DNA of 45,313 bases, taken from positions 1-45,313 of the forward strand of contig DF237617.1 in the NCBI GenBank assembly GCA_000708835.1. Direction: 5' to 3'. Under the pieces are notes generated by a model, which was not told the origin of the DNA, did no database searches, and saw only the letters and a program-made list of their open reading frames with translations. A program made the translations under genes and the position numbers. This document shows positions 34,156 through 44,600 of the stretch, in pieces. Numbering within the stretch: position 1 is the stretch's first letter; each line of letters opens with the position of its first letter. Source of the DNA: Klebsormidium nitens. Taxonomy: Eukaryota > Streptophyta > Klebsormidiophyceae > Klebsormidiales > Klebsormidiaceae.

Positions 34156-37100
34156 CTACTCCACGTCAAGCACCACTTTCCCGCGGACGTCCTTGCTGTA
34201 CTGCAGCGCCTGCGCCTCCACCACGTGGCTCAGCGGCAAGTGTTTCCCGACGTCGATGTGCAGCGTCCCGTCCGATGCCAGCCGTGCGATCTCGTGCAGC
34301 GCATCCTCGTCGGGCCGCATCACCGCCCACGAATAATCTGCGAGAACGGGGTTTTCTTTCTAATCGTTATGCTTCAACGCAAACCGTAGAGTGAGCGTAA
34401 GGTTCCCCCGATCCTCCAGTACCAGGGGGATGCACGACCGGTCAACAAACGAACGAGGGGAGGGGTCCAGACTTAAGTGCTTTTAAGATCAAGAGACTTC
34501 CAGATCCACTTTAAAAGGAACCGCGAACGAGGGGCTTGTCAAGCTTTTAGCATTGGCCTTCTGCAAAGCTGCCTTAGCAATCGCATCTAGATAGCCTGCT
34601 GTCAACGTAAACCAACCCTTCCGAACGAGAAGAAGAGCGCCTTGATTCCAGCAGTGCCGCAACCGGTGCGGCGAATCCAGTCTACTCTGCGAGGACTTTC
34701 ACGAGAGCACCAGACCCTAGCGGCCTCGAAGATGAATCTCACACCGCAATCCCAGATTCAGCTTCTGTATCGCCTCACAAACTCAACACCTACAGAAAAG
34801 CTGCCGCTGTCAGCGCGCCTGGTGAAAGGAAAGATAATTTCACACCCGAAGGACGCTCATAAACTTCCAGCAAATGTCGGCCCAACTTTCAAACGACAAA
34901 CCAGCACAACATGCCGGTCCGAGCCGTATACTGCAGCCACTTCCTACGTGTAAACCCTTGGTGTCGTCCAAACTCCCTATTAAGACCTCGCCCCTCCCAC
35001 GAACCACAACCGAAATGATTTTAGATAAGGCGAAAGTGGACACTCACCAACCCCGTGCGAGTACTGGAACTGCAGCCGCTTTCTCGCGAGTTGCGCCACC
35101 GAGGCCGCCCCCCCGGCCACGATCCCCAACTCGTCCGTCAACCGGGCAGTCTCTCCGTGCAGCGTGACATAGTGCCCGCCCTTGCGCAGAAGCTCGATTC
35201 CCAGTTGTTCCGTCTCCGGCTTTCCCAGTGCGTCCAAAACGACGTCGTAATGGCCCTCCGCCGCTTGCTTCACTTCCTGCGAGGAGGCAATGCTACCATA
35301 AGCTATTGGAATCGAAGAAGATACGGAGTTTCTTAGGGAGTCCTTCGTCCTCGGTCGAACCGACCTGAGCCGCTCCATCTCTGAGATGGCTGAGCGGACC
35401 CAAAACTTGGCCCATTGCCATCTGCTGCACTGTTTCTGGTCGCAACAGGACGGGCCCCAGAGAAGCCGTAAAGTATTTTCGGGTCAGCCTAGTCGAGCAG
35501 CCAACCTCTGAGCGGCCCACTCTTGTTCGAGTGTGGGCCCAAGCGGGGGGCAAATGTTGACCGCCCACAAAATCGTGACATGGACGGGATCTGCAGAAGC
35601 TCTCCAGGAAGACAAAGCGGTGTTGAGCATCTCATCCGCGTCCGCGATGATTACATAGACATTCTCGGACAGATCCTTAGCGAGCAGAGACGACCTTCAA
35701 AAGCAGTGAGCAATATCCCGCGTTTTGATCCTCTTAACTTCTTCCTCCCTGGGACCCGAGCATAGCCACAGTTTCTAGCGAGCCTCAGGCAGCAGCAGAG
35801 TAATCTTTCATCAACTCGGCACTACCTCTTCCTTATTTCTGCTTGGCCTACTATCTATTCCTCCTGAAGCCGGAACAGCTCTCACCACGCCCCCATATTG
35901 GCCTACGGTCAAAAACACGTCCCTGCCCCCCATACCTGCCAACAACCAGAAACGAGTTCAGACTCCAAAGAAACGGAACGATGTCCTGTTTGCCTCACCT
36001 TTGCGCTCTTTGCGTAGTGGATCGCGTGGCTCGCCCCCACTTTCTTGACGATGTCCATGCTACGGTTGCCACACGTGCAGCTCACGTCGGCCCCGGCAGC
36101 ACGCGCCAGCTGGATTGCAGACAGGCCCACAGCGCCCCCCGCTCCAAGCACCATCAACCGCTGCCTGCACTCGAAATGAGGCCAAATCTTCCATACGTCG
36201 AAGTACTTTCCGGGAGGTAGACTGTCTCATTGTTAAGACAGTCCGTTGGTTGAAGTCAGTCCATGATTAAACAATTGGTACAAACAGCCCCACCGCGCCC
36301 CCTGCTCCCAGCACCATCAGACGCTGCCTGGAAACAGAAATGGAGCCAAAGTCTCCTTACTGTTTGATAGACTAGTTGTTAGAAACTCCGTGAATGGTTG
36401 ATGGGAGTCCGGACTGGAGGACTGGTACTCGAGCAGATACTTCAGGAAAACTCTGCGTCGTTAAGAACCTGGTTTCAAAAGCCTAGAAGTTCCAAGAACG
36501 ATGGCATTTACACTTGTGTGACAACCTGTACATCTCCTTAAAATGCTCCGAAGAATCAAAGCCCAACCTCTGATCTGTTTGATTGGTTTTTAAGCAGTGT
36601 TAACAACTTTGAAAGAAATGAAAGAAGTAGCATGTGGTCACCTGCAGCAGGTAGCACAGTTCCTGGGATCGTTTGTCCACGAAGGGGCTACCCTACCATA
36701 GGTTCAATGGGTACTGGTGGCATACGCCATGGTCCTGTGCAATTCTGATTTGTAACCTTCTTCATTCCCACACCAATCAAGCAATATTGGGTGTAATTGG
36801 TCATGAATCCTCGCAGCTTCTGTACAATCATCCACCTCCACCAGGCACCCTCTCTTCCAAACAAACCTTTCAGAAGATTCTCCTGAAGCTGCACCTCACC
36901 CCTTTTTCAGCTTTCCAATGCTCCGCACAGCCCTCCAAGCCGTGAGCGCCGCAAACGGTATCGTCGCCGCCTCCCGGTGCGAGAGGTTCTGCGGTTTTGG
37001 TTGCAGCTCCGAGCAGTCTGCGACCGTGTACTGACTGTATGTCCCGAAGACAGCCGTCGGATGCAGGGCTCCAAATACGGAATCCCCAACTTTGAAGCTT

Positions 37101-38132
37101 CCGATGCCGGATCCTAACGCTGCGACCTCGCCACTTAAGTCCCGGCCCAGGACCAAGGGTAAGAGGGGCTCAAAGATGGACCTTCCGTAGCCTTCTCGTA
37201 TCTGCAAGAGTCATTTAATGGTACTCTATTAGGAGTTTGAACGTGAAAAGACTTGAGGGGCCAATCGGTCAGACGGCGTATTCTGTGCGCTCCAGATACC
37301 CAGATTGAAAGTGAGCGCTGTTCATACTGAAATTACTTTGGTTAAATGGTAAAATCGAGATGGAGACGAGGATTTGGGGTGCCTTTGGCTTTCTTCAGTT
37401 GCCAGGGCACTGATGGCTGGCATCTCTAACTTCAGCAGGTGCGCCCCAGTAATGATTGCAATACGTTCTGATCAGCGGTACGATTGGAACGGGTGCACAT
37501 TCGCAGAGTGGGTGCACATTTGCAGAGTTCTTTGTTAAAGAGTGGTGAGAGTTTTGGCGCACCACTTCTGAACCTTCCATGCTTGTAACTGGCTGGTAAA
37601 TTTCAATGCAAATTGCTGATAGGAGAGCGGCACCCAAGTTTCTCTACAGTGGCTGATCCTACATCAAAGAAGCATTCCATGGCTCCGTCTGAAAGTCTAA
37701 ACGACGCTTTTACGCAATCTGCATAAGAAAGTGCTCTCCGTAGCGACAGCGGATATTCATTTCTGTGAATCCCCCACATCATAGAAGATGAAAGGAATCT
37801 GGAAAACTTCATAGAAGGTTTGCATGATCACCCCGGGTGCACTTAAAGCAAGCTGTCATTGCCCTCACCCGCACGTCGAGCGGGTTGATCGCCGCCGCAT
37901 GCACCTTGACCAAGACTTGCCCCGCCTTGACCGGGGGCACGTTCACACCGTCCCTCAGCTGCAGAACTTCGGGGCCGCCAAAACGGGGCAGCACCACTGC
38001 CTTGCACCGCTGCACCGCCTGATGGCCCTCCGCGCCCCTGCATGCCGTCGATGCGAATGCGCGGCATTGCTCGAGGTCAGCTGCGGACCATCGAAGAAGC
38101 CACGCCTTGTGCCAGACGCCTCGAAGGGCCAT
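34156..38132 (-). CDS. Mitochondrial RTN4IP1-like NAD(P)H quinone oxidoreductase (MDR superfamily)
   Basis: Five exons: 38132-37869, 37201-36900, 36164-35999, 35276-35048 and 34337-34156, giving 380 residues, about the length of RTN4IP1 (OPA10). Residues 1-45 are rich in Arg, Ala and Trp and poor in acids, a plausible mitochondrial presequence. A GroES-like domain follows (LPRFGGPEVLQL, INPLDVR, REGYGRSIFEPLLPLVLGRD). The Rossmann core has the nucleotide motif GAGGAVGLSAIQLA. Structural-zinc cysteines of classical alcohol dehydrogenases are absent. The tail (YSHGVDYSWAVMRP, then HVVEAQALQYSKDVRGKVVLD) is typical of the RTN4IP1 branch. In animals RTN4IP1 is a mitochondrial matrix oxidoreductase linked to coenzyme Q synthesis; plants have homologues annotated as GroES-like dehydrogenases. 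Exon 4 probably ends at GTTG|GTGAGT, which gives the right phase. All exons are open, so the gene looks functional. Confidence 0.9.
36120..36405 (-). repeat. Tandem partial duplication of oxidoreductase exon 3 with its acceptor
   Basis: Bases about 36281-36405 repeat about 36120-36250. The extra copy lies in the intron before exon 3 and encodes QRLMVLGAGGAVGL, starting at 36327 behind an intact AG acceptor, then runs into a stop about ten codons after the homology. The true exon 3 begins identically at 36164. If used by the spliceosome, the extra copy would act as a premature-stop (poison) exon. Confidence 0.7.
37491..37528. repeat. Two tandem copies of a 19-bp word
   Basis: GGGTGCACATTCGCAGAGT is followed directly by the same word with one change (T for C), in intron 1 of the oxidoreductase. 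It is a simple local duplication. Confidence 0.7.
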
Positions 38133-39159
38133 GTTGCGCTCGTGAAACAGTTGTTGACGTCAGGCGGCAGCCTGAGCAGGCTTCTTTCCGCTGAATTTCC
38201 AATTTCCTAGGTAGTGAAAAGCAACCGTCGCGCGCGGCGGGGCCGCGCGCCAGCCTTCGGACGGCCCGGGTCCGATGGACTCGGAACCGGCGTCGCGGCC
38301 TGCGCGCGCTCAGCCTGTCACGGGGCGGCGCGAGTCTCAAATCCCACCTAACTCGCTCGGCCGTCCGATGAGCAGGGTTTCTGTGAGCACCGTCGATAAG
38401 GGATTTCGGCCGGAAGCAGTGAAAGTGCCCGGTCTGGCCCCATACCCATAAGCTATGCGCCTAGGCCATCTTAAAAGCCACATTGAAGGCTGCCTGACTC
38501 GCAAGACCACTTGCAAGGTTCTGGCAAGCCGCGAGCCTTCCATGTCACTGTCACTATGTACACTGAGCTAAGCCACTCGGCTGAGCGGCCCCAAGTCTTC
38601 GCGTTGGCCCTCCCCCAAGTGCACTCAGCCAAGGACCTACATTCTGTTCCACGAACTGTGTCACCATATGTATGTGAACTTCTGGATTCAAAGATTGCGC
38701 AAGGATTCAGCAGCGCTATGGTGAGCGAGAGGCGAGATCGACCATTACAATGATCTGGTCGCGTCGCAATATTGCAACTCCTGATCAAGGTGTGTGTGCA
38801 ATACGCCGCCGGTGGACCTTGGCATTTTTGCGTGTGCAATCATCATTCAAGTGCACAACTCTCTTTTTGATCGCATTCAACTGAAGTGCTGACGGCGAGC
38901 TGGGGGCATTTGCTCTATTGAGCTTCTTGGATGTTTTCCAGCCTATGCCGCTTGCTTTGCAAGAGGAGGGTGGTACTGTACTTTCAAACGAGTTGAATTT
39001 CAATGGAACTCATTGGGGCAGGGCGTTCAACTTTGACACATAGCTGCGCTTATCATGCGACACAATCAGGTTGTTATGCCTCCCTTGCGTGCGCGTCGCT
39101 GGTCGCCGCTATTAGCAGTGGTCTTTACTACCGTGGACGTAGTGTCTTCAGAGGCTGAA
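38133..39159. promoter_or_regulatory. Upstream region of the oxidoreductase
   Basis: The segment 38220-38340 is very GC- and CpG-rich (runs such as CGCGCGGCGGGGCCGCGCGC), as expected for a promoter or 5' leader of the minus-strand oxidoreductase. The rest, up to the hairpin array, shows no convincing gene. A plus-strand ORF starting at 39055 runs into the repeat array and is described there. Confidence 0.45.
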
Positions 39160-39552
39160 AGTCAAAACTCTTGTTGTGAAGAGCTTAGAAGCTTATATCA
39201 AGAGAGAAGTTTTGACTGGTTGGCGCTATCACACACAACCATTGAGAATCTTGCGTGGAATGGTTGGCCTTGCGAGGGAGTCAAAAATTCTGTCTTAAAA
39301 AGCTCAAATGCTTATATCAAGAGGGAAGTTTTGACTGGTGGGCGCTATCACCCACCGCGTTTTGAGAATCTTGCGTGGAATGGTTGGCCTTGCGAGCGAG
39401 TCAAAAGTTCTGGTCTGAAAAGCTTATTTGCTTACGTCAAGTGGAGACTTTTGACTGGTGGGCGCTATCACTATATCACTCACAACACCTGTTGGATTGT
39501 TGGTAGAATGCATGGTCGGCCTTGCGAAGAAGTCAAAACTTCGGTCTTCTGA
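39055..39552 (+). other. Open reading frame through the first repeats; coding status doubtful
   Basis: A 165-codon frame begins with a signal-peptide-like segment (SPLLAVVFTTVDVVSS) and reads through the first units as a 40-residue repeat containing NLAWNGWPCE and LTGGRYH. Because unit lengths of 119, 132, 111 and 110 bp are not multiples of three, the frame does not persist. I regard it as probably fortuitous, though a short secreted repeat protein cannot be excluded. Confidence 0.2.
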
Positions 39553-40335
39553 GAGTTCAAATGCTTATATGAAGAGGGAACTTTTGCCTGGTTGGCGCTA
39601 TCACCCACAGTGTTGAAAATCTTGCGTGGAATGGTTGGCCTTGCGAGGAAGTCAGAAGGTTTATCTTGAAAAGCTCAAATGCTTATATCAGGAGGGGATT
39701 TTTGAACGGTGGGCGCTATCACCATATCACTCACTGTTGGTAGAATGCATGGTCGGTCTTGCAGCGAGTCAAAAATATCTGTCGAATTGCTGGTGGGATG
39801 GTCGGCTCTGCGAGGAAGTCAGAAGTTCTGTCTTGAAAAGCTCAAATGCTTATATCAAGAGGGAACTTTTGACTGGTGGGTGCTATCACCCACAGCTTTT
39901 GAGAATCTTGCGTTGAATGGTCGACCTTGCGGAGAAGTCAGAAGTTCTGTCTTGAGAAGCTCAAATGCTTATATCAGAAGGGATCTTTTGACTGGTGGGC
40001 GCTATCACTCACAACATCTATTGGATTATTGGTGGAATGGTCGGCCTTACAATCAGGTCAGAATTTCTAACCTCAGAGGATGAAAAGCTTTTACTCACGA
40101 GGGAGCTTTTGACTGTCTTGCGCTATCACTTACAAATTTTTGGGAAAATGGACGAAATCTATCACGAGTCAAAAGTCTCGTCCTCAAGCGATGAAAAGCT
40201 TGTACATACAAAGGAACTTTTGACTGGTGTGCACTATCACTCACAGCGTTCTCCAAAAAAGACGGTCTTGCCTACGAGTCAAAAGCTTTGACCTAGAGGT
40301 ATACAAAGCTTCTACTCATGGAGGAAGTTCTGACT
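39160..40335. repeat. Tandem array of ~119-bp units, each with a 58-bp foldback
   Basis: Foldbacks lie at 39160-39217, 39279-39336, 39399-39456, 39531-39589, 39650-39707, 39817-39874, 39936-39993, 40056-40114, 40167-40225 and 40277-40335. A lone left arm sits at 39767. Start-to-start steps are 119, 120, 132, 119, then 119, 120, 111 and 110. In the unit at 39817 the left arm AGTCAGAAGTTC pairs with GAACTTTTGACT (12 bp including one wobble), then TCTTGA with TCAAGA (6 bp), then AAGC with GCTT round the loop TCAAAT. Spacers share GGTGGGCGCTATCAC and GGAATGGTTGGCCTTGCGAG. The frame is not preserved over the whole array, so this is more likely a structured satellite than a protein repeat. The last three units are the most diverged. 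Confidence 0.9.
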
Positions 40336-40752
40336 GGTTGCCACAGACGGTTTGGAAATGCCACTGGAAGTTTGGAAATGGCTGCCCGTGTGAGCGCCCA
40401 TGTCTTGCACAGGGTTGCCGCGACTCTCTCAGCGCTTATGCTTTTCACGACAACATCTTATCTGCAGGCTGGCAACGGTCAAGGGGTTATGCCGACTTCA
40501 AGTCTGGTCCATGGTACTTTTGGCCCACATGCTGCCAGTTCTCGCCCAACCTTGCCGCGTTGCACCAGCACGGGCCTCTCCGGACCTTGTCAACCTTCAG
40601 CAAGCACCGCCAGCTTGTGCCAACATGCTCCTTTCTTGCCCGTGAGATTAGCCAACGACCCTTAAATTTTCGCATCGATCATGAGTAGGATTGTGCGTTT
40701 TGCAAGAGCTTAGGGATAAGATGCGGGCTCAAATGCCAGAGTCTGCTTTGCC
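40336..40752. other. Segment between hairpin array and transposase-like gene
   Basis: A plus-strand ORF (Met at 40378, ending 40665) begins with a hydrophobic, signal-peptide-like stretch (VLHRVAATLSALMLFTTT) but has no recognisable domain and could be chance. The 17-bp word TTGCAAGAGCTTAGGGA occurs at 40700-40716 and again at 40807-40823. No other feature is supported. Confidence 0.3.
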
Positions 40753-41469
40753 TTGAGGTGGATGCTGATGGCGCTGTTCCAAGATGCAAGAGAACCCACT
40801 AGAGTCTTGCAAGAGCTTAGGGAGATTGAGAACGACCAAAGCTCAGAGCTTCTCTTTCGTTTCCGTGGCAGGATGGACCCGGCGACGGTCTCTCGAGATG
40901 TGAAAGAGCCTTCCGATGTCGTGCTCCTCGCCTCAACCAACCCCGCCGCCAACGCACAATTGCATGAGGCGCTAGCCCGTGGTCAAGCCGTCCGGAGCTA
41001 CGCGGCAGTCCACTTCCAGGGCTCGGCTCCACTTTTTGGCGACATCAGAAGCGTTCCGGCTGCCGTCTCGCCCCTGCCAAATGCTGGGGGCGTGCGAGGA
41101 GGGCGCCCGTCCTATGCAGCCAAGCAGGGGGGCACGGACTTTATGTTCGACTATGGGTTTGCCTTCAGTCTGCGGCCTGCTGGAGCTTTTGCTCGAGGCG
41201 GACTTGGATCGACGTGCATCGGGCGCATTTGTGGCGGAAAGGGGGCGGTCTACGCAAGGGGAAGTGAGCCGTTCATCTGGGAGAGGAAACGGAACCGGGG
41301 TGGGGCACTGGTCTGCCGAGGTGGGGGAGGGCACCTCCTGTGCTTGCGGTGCGTAGAGGCCGAGTATGAAGCTGGTCGCCCCTTTGTCTCGAGCGCGAGC
41401 GGATGCCCCGTTCCTCAGCAAGAGCTCTTTACCAAGTATGAAGCCTTCCCCGGGACGAAGGAGCTTTGA
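40753..41469 (+). CDS. Upstream ORF in frame with the transposase-like gene, closed by a single TGA
   Basis: This 238-codon frame ends at TGA 41467-41469. The same frame then stays open with no further stop through 41470-41640 into the transposase-like ORF. The text before (LLCLRCVEAEYEAG) and after (DPCLHCRVEP) the stop has the Cys-pair character of the following protein. It is therefore probably the N-terminal part of the same gene, interrupted by a nonsense codon or by a short intron I could not define. I do not recognise a family in its first 150 residues. Another frame is also open from 40979 to 41356, so coding status is uncertain. Confidence 0.4.
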   Translation: MRWMLMALFQDAREPTRVLQELREIENDQSSELLFRFRGRMDPATVSRDVKEPSDVVLLASTNPAANAQLHEALARGQAVRSYAAVHFQGSAPLFGDIRSVPAAVSPLPNAGGVRGGRPSYAAKQGGTDFMFDYGFAFSLRPAGAFARGGLGSTCIGRICGGKGAVYARGSEPFIWERKRNRGGALVCRGGGGHLLCLRCVEAEYEAGRPFVSSASGCPVPQQELFTKYEAFPGTKEL

Positions 41470-41640
41470 GAGGTACAGTCAGGGGAGGAGGCGAGTGAGG
41501 GCGGCCATCAGTTCTTTGTTCAAAGACGGGATCTCGACCCGTGTCTGCACTGTCGCGTTGAGCCCAAGGGGGATGCTCCAGCGAGGCGCGGTGTCAAGCG
41601 AGCCCTTGAGGAAGAACCAAACCCACGAGAACTCGGCCCG

Positions 41641-44600
41641 ATGGCAATCCTGTCAGAGATGGGCCGGAGCAGAATCCCTCCAATGGCTGTTGCTCCCGGC
41701 CTATTCCTCGTCCCACAGCTCGACGCCTGTAGTGGGCGCCTTCTAGACATCTCGACGACAAATCGGGGCCTCGTCAATGTGCCTCGACTTGTCAAGGTTG
41801 ACCACATGGGCAGCTTCCAGTGTCTATGCGGCCAGAGGGGGTGCCGGGATCACGAAATGGCGTTTTTGGAAGAGACACGGCGCATGAGCGGCTGGTGGCA
41901 CGGCGGGGAGGCCATCTTCACGGCCTTTGACGAAAGCCGCCCGTTTGTGCGGGAGGTCACGAGCGGCGTGCCGTGGTTGTTGCCACTGAACCACAGAGGG
42001 TGCGTGGGGAATGTGTTGCACGGGCCAGATGCGGAGGCGTGGAGGGGTGGGCCACAGCTTCGGGTCTTTGTCATGAGCAGTCCCGGAGAGACACCGGTGG
42101 TTTGCACGCTCGAAGGCACCAGCACGCACTGCAGCGGCATCGAGTGTGCGGGGCAGGAGAGGTGTCAACACCTGTCGAGGGTGTGCTCGAAGCAATCCTT
42201 GCCCCAGAGCGAGCCCTCAGCCAACGGGGCGATGCGACCCCTTGCTGATCGGCGGGCAGAAAGGGTCGAGCAGCGGGAAGCCGGTGCCAGGAGGCTCATG
42301 GTCTGCAACGACCCCCTTTGTCGGCGGCCGGACTCGAAGGTCGAGTGCACACACCAAAAGACGTCCGAGCCCTGGGAGTGCCTGCCGGCGGCGGCGCTTG
42401 ACATGGGCCACAGCCACAAGAAGATTGACACGATCATGAGTAGAGGTGGGGCGAGTGTCACGAGCCTCTGCGAGCGCTGGGGCGAGGAGGGCGTGCAACG
42501 GAGGGACAAGGCGAAGCACTTCTGTGCACCTCGACCCTTGGACCCGCTCTCTCCCTGCGGCCGCCCATGGCAGGTGGAGATCAGAAAGGCTGCCCTGACG
42601 ACGGCGGGGGCACGCTACGAGGTTACTACCTATCGGAGGGTCTGCCGGATTGCTCCGGGACGAGAGGCGGCATGCTGCTCGGTTGCTTACGACGGCCAGG
42701 TGAGTATCACTCTTCAAAATCATCTCCTCTCGCAATTCTCTTCTTCTCCAATCGAGCCATCGCTCTTCTATCTCTAGCATCACGGGCCTCCCTGAAACCT
42801 CGTGGTCCATTATGCTCTTGGAGCGCTTTTAGGATCAATTTCCATTTGAGATAGTATCGTGCTTTGCATGACGGTCTTGGATCAGGCACCCATGGTAGGC
42901 CGGAAAGATCACGGATTTGATAATTGCGCCGGGCATCCATAGTGGTCACGCAGTCCAGGAGATTGTATCGCCTTCCAATACAGTCATCGCAAACTACTGC
43001 TTCATGATGAGGAGGGAAGGGCCATCGAAAGCATAGATTGGACTGCTTGCACGATAAACATGCTTGCATTGGATACACTTTGATGCAAGGATGTGGGCCT
43101 GGCAAAGGCATCTTGGTTGATTGTGGATAGCTGTGCACTTTTGTCCCAACGTAATCGTACGCATCCTTGCACGTACATGCGGCAGCTGAGAGATCTTCCA
43201 GATCGAGCTTTCCATTTTCAGCAATGATACTGAGCACTGACCCAAATTGTGCGTTGGTGTTCATGCCAGATGTCCACCTTCTGCAATGGCCATTGAAAGA
43301 AGCAGCATAATCTGAACGCAATGACAATTGATCTTCTTGACTGCTGCTTGATTACAGGAGGACGGCATCTTCAACTTCTCCGGCACGACGCTCCTCTCGC
43401 ACGGCCTCCTCCTGCGCAACCACTTTGCGGCGGCCCTAGGGGCAGCCCACAGCCTCAACTTTGAGGCCGGCGACATGGCCGCGAGATGCCTGGAGGGGCT
43501 CGGAGTCCCTAGGCTAGACGATCGGGTGTTCGACTCGGCCATGCAAGCCTTCAACGACCTGGCGGCACGCGCACGGATCCAGCACGTGTGCTCGCGCTCC
43601 AATTGCGCGCACCTGTACACGAGCGAGGTGGAGGCGGCCGAGGCGGAGGCGCATGCATCTGGCGTCCCTCTGAAGGCGGAGCGAACGGAGGGGTTGACCT
43701 CGGATTTGGCAACGTACGCGTTTGGGCGAGACAAGGTCATCACCTTTGACGGCACCTTCTTTGCCAACGCAAGCGCCATGCGAGACTCGACCACGGAAGT
43801 GTCGCTGCATAGCATATGCGAGCCGGATCCGGGGGCGCCCAGGGTTGCTGGCGGCTTCACTTCACTGAGCGTGGGCGGGGTGCGGCCCTCACAGGGCGGA
43901 AGCCGAGCGCCTTTGGACGTGGCGCCAGAGGGGATCGACTGCCCTTGGAAGTACCGAAACGGACTTTCTGAGTTGCGGCCGGCCGTGCGATCACTCGTGC
44001 AGAGGTGGTGCAACTTCCGAAAAGCTGCGGCCCAAGGGAGCAACGCGCCTTTAAAGCCGGAGGAATTTGTCATGATGCGAGAAGGGCTGCCGGCAAATGT
44101 CGTTGCCCTGATCGACTTCGTGACGGAGGCGGAGGCGTGCGCCGACCCTGCCACGTGTGCCGTCTGCCAGGCGGTTCCGAGGCGGCCTTGGATGCAAGGG
44201 TTTCTCAAAGAGGGGCCGGTGGGGCCAACCGGTTGGTGCCCAACCCACTTCCAACCATACGGAGCCCTGCTCCATACCCTGCTCATTCCGAGGTACTCCT
44301 GGGTGTTTGGGCGCATCGTCACCCTCAAGCTGTTGCGCCACTTGCTATTGGAGGGGCCCCTCGACGCGCGAGGCATGGCATACCTCTCCAACGACGGCCC
44401 CATGCTGGCGGCCGTTCTGCGCCTCCATCCCACGGCAGAAGGGTTGCACGCATTCCCTAGGACGTTGCGGCCACTCGTGCGGGACATCTACGCCACGAAC
44501 CTCCTGTGCTTTGAGCCCAGTGCGAACCGGCCCAGCTCGCACAATTCGCGGTCGCCTCTGGCTGCCCTCCATGACGCGACCGAACACCTGTGGACGATCG

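Noticed and set aside
34642-34953. 103-codon plus-strand ORF in the last intron of the oxidoreductase
   Set aside because: No domain, no repeat in related sequence, and it lies wholly within a well-supported intron.
42217-42810. 197-codon minus-strand ORF across the 3' part of the transposase-like first exon
   Set aside because: Composition is typical of an antisense shadow (Arg/Leu/Pro-rich), and it crosses the splice donor into the nested gene's frame without any domain.
43261-44487. 408-codon minus-strand ORF opposite the transposase-like gene
   Set aside because: It mirrors the high-GC coding frame on the plus strand, which has coherent DDE motifs. Its own translation is Ser/Arg/Pro-rich without any domain, so it is a shadow ORF.
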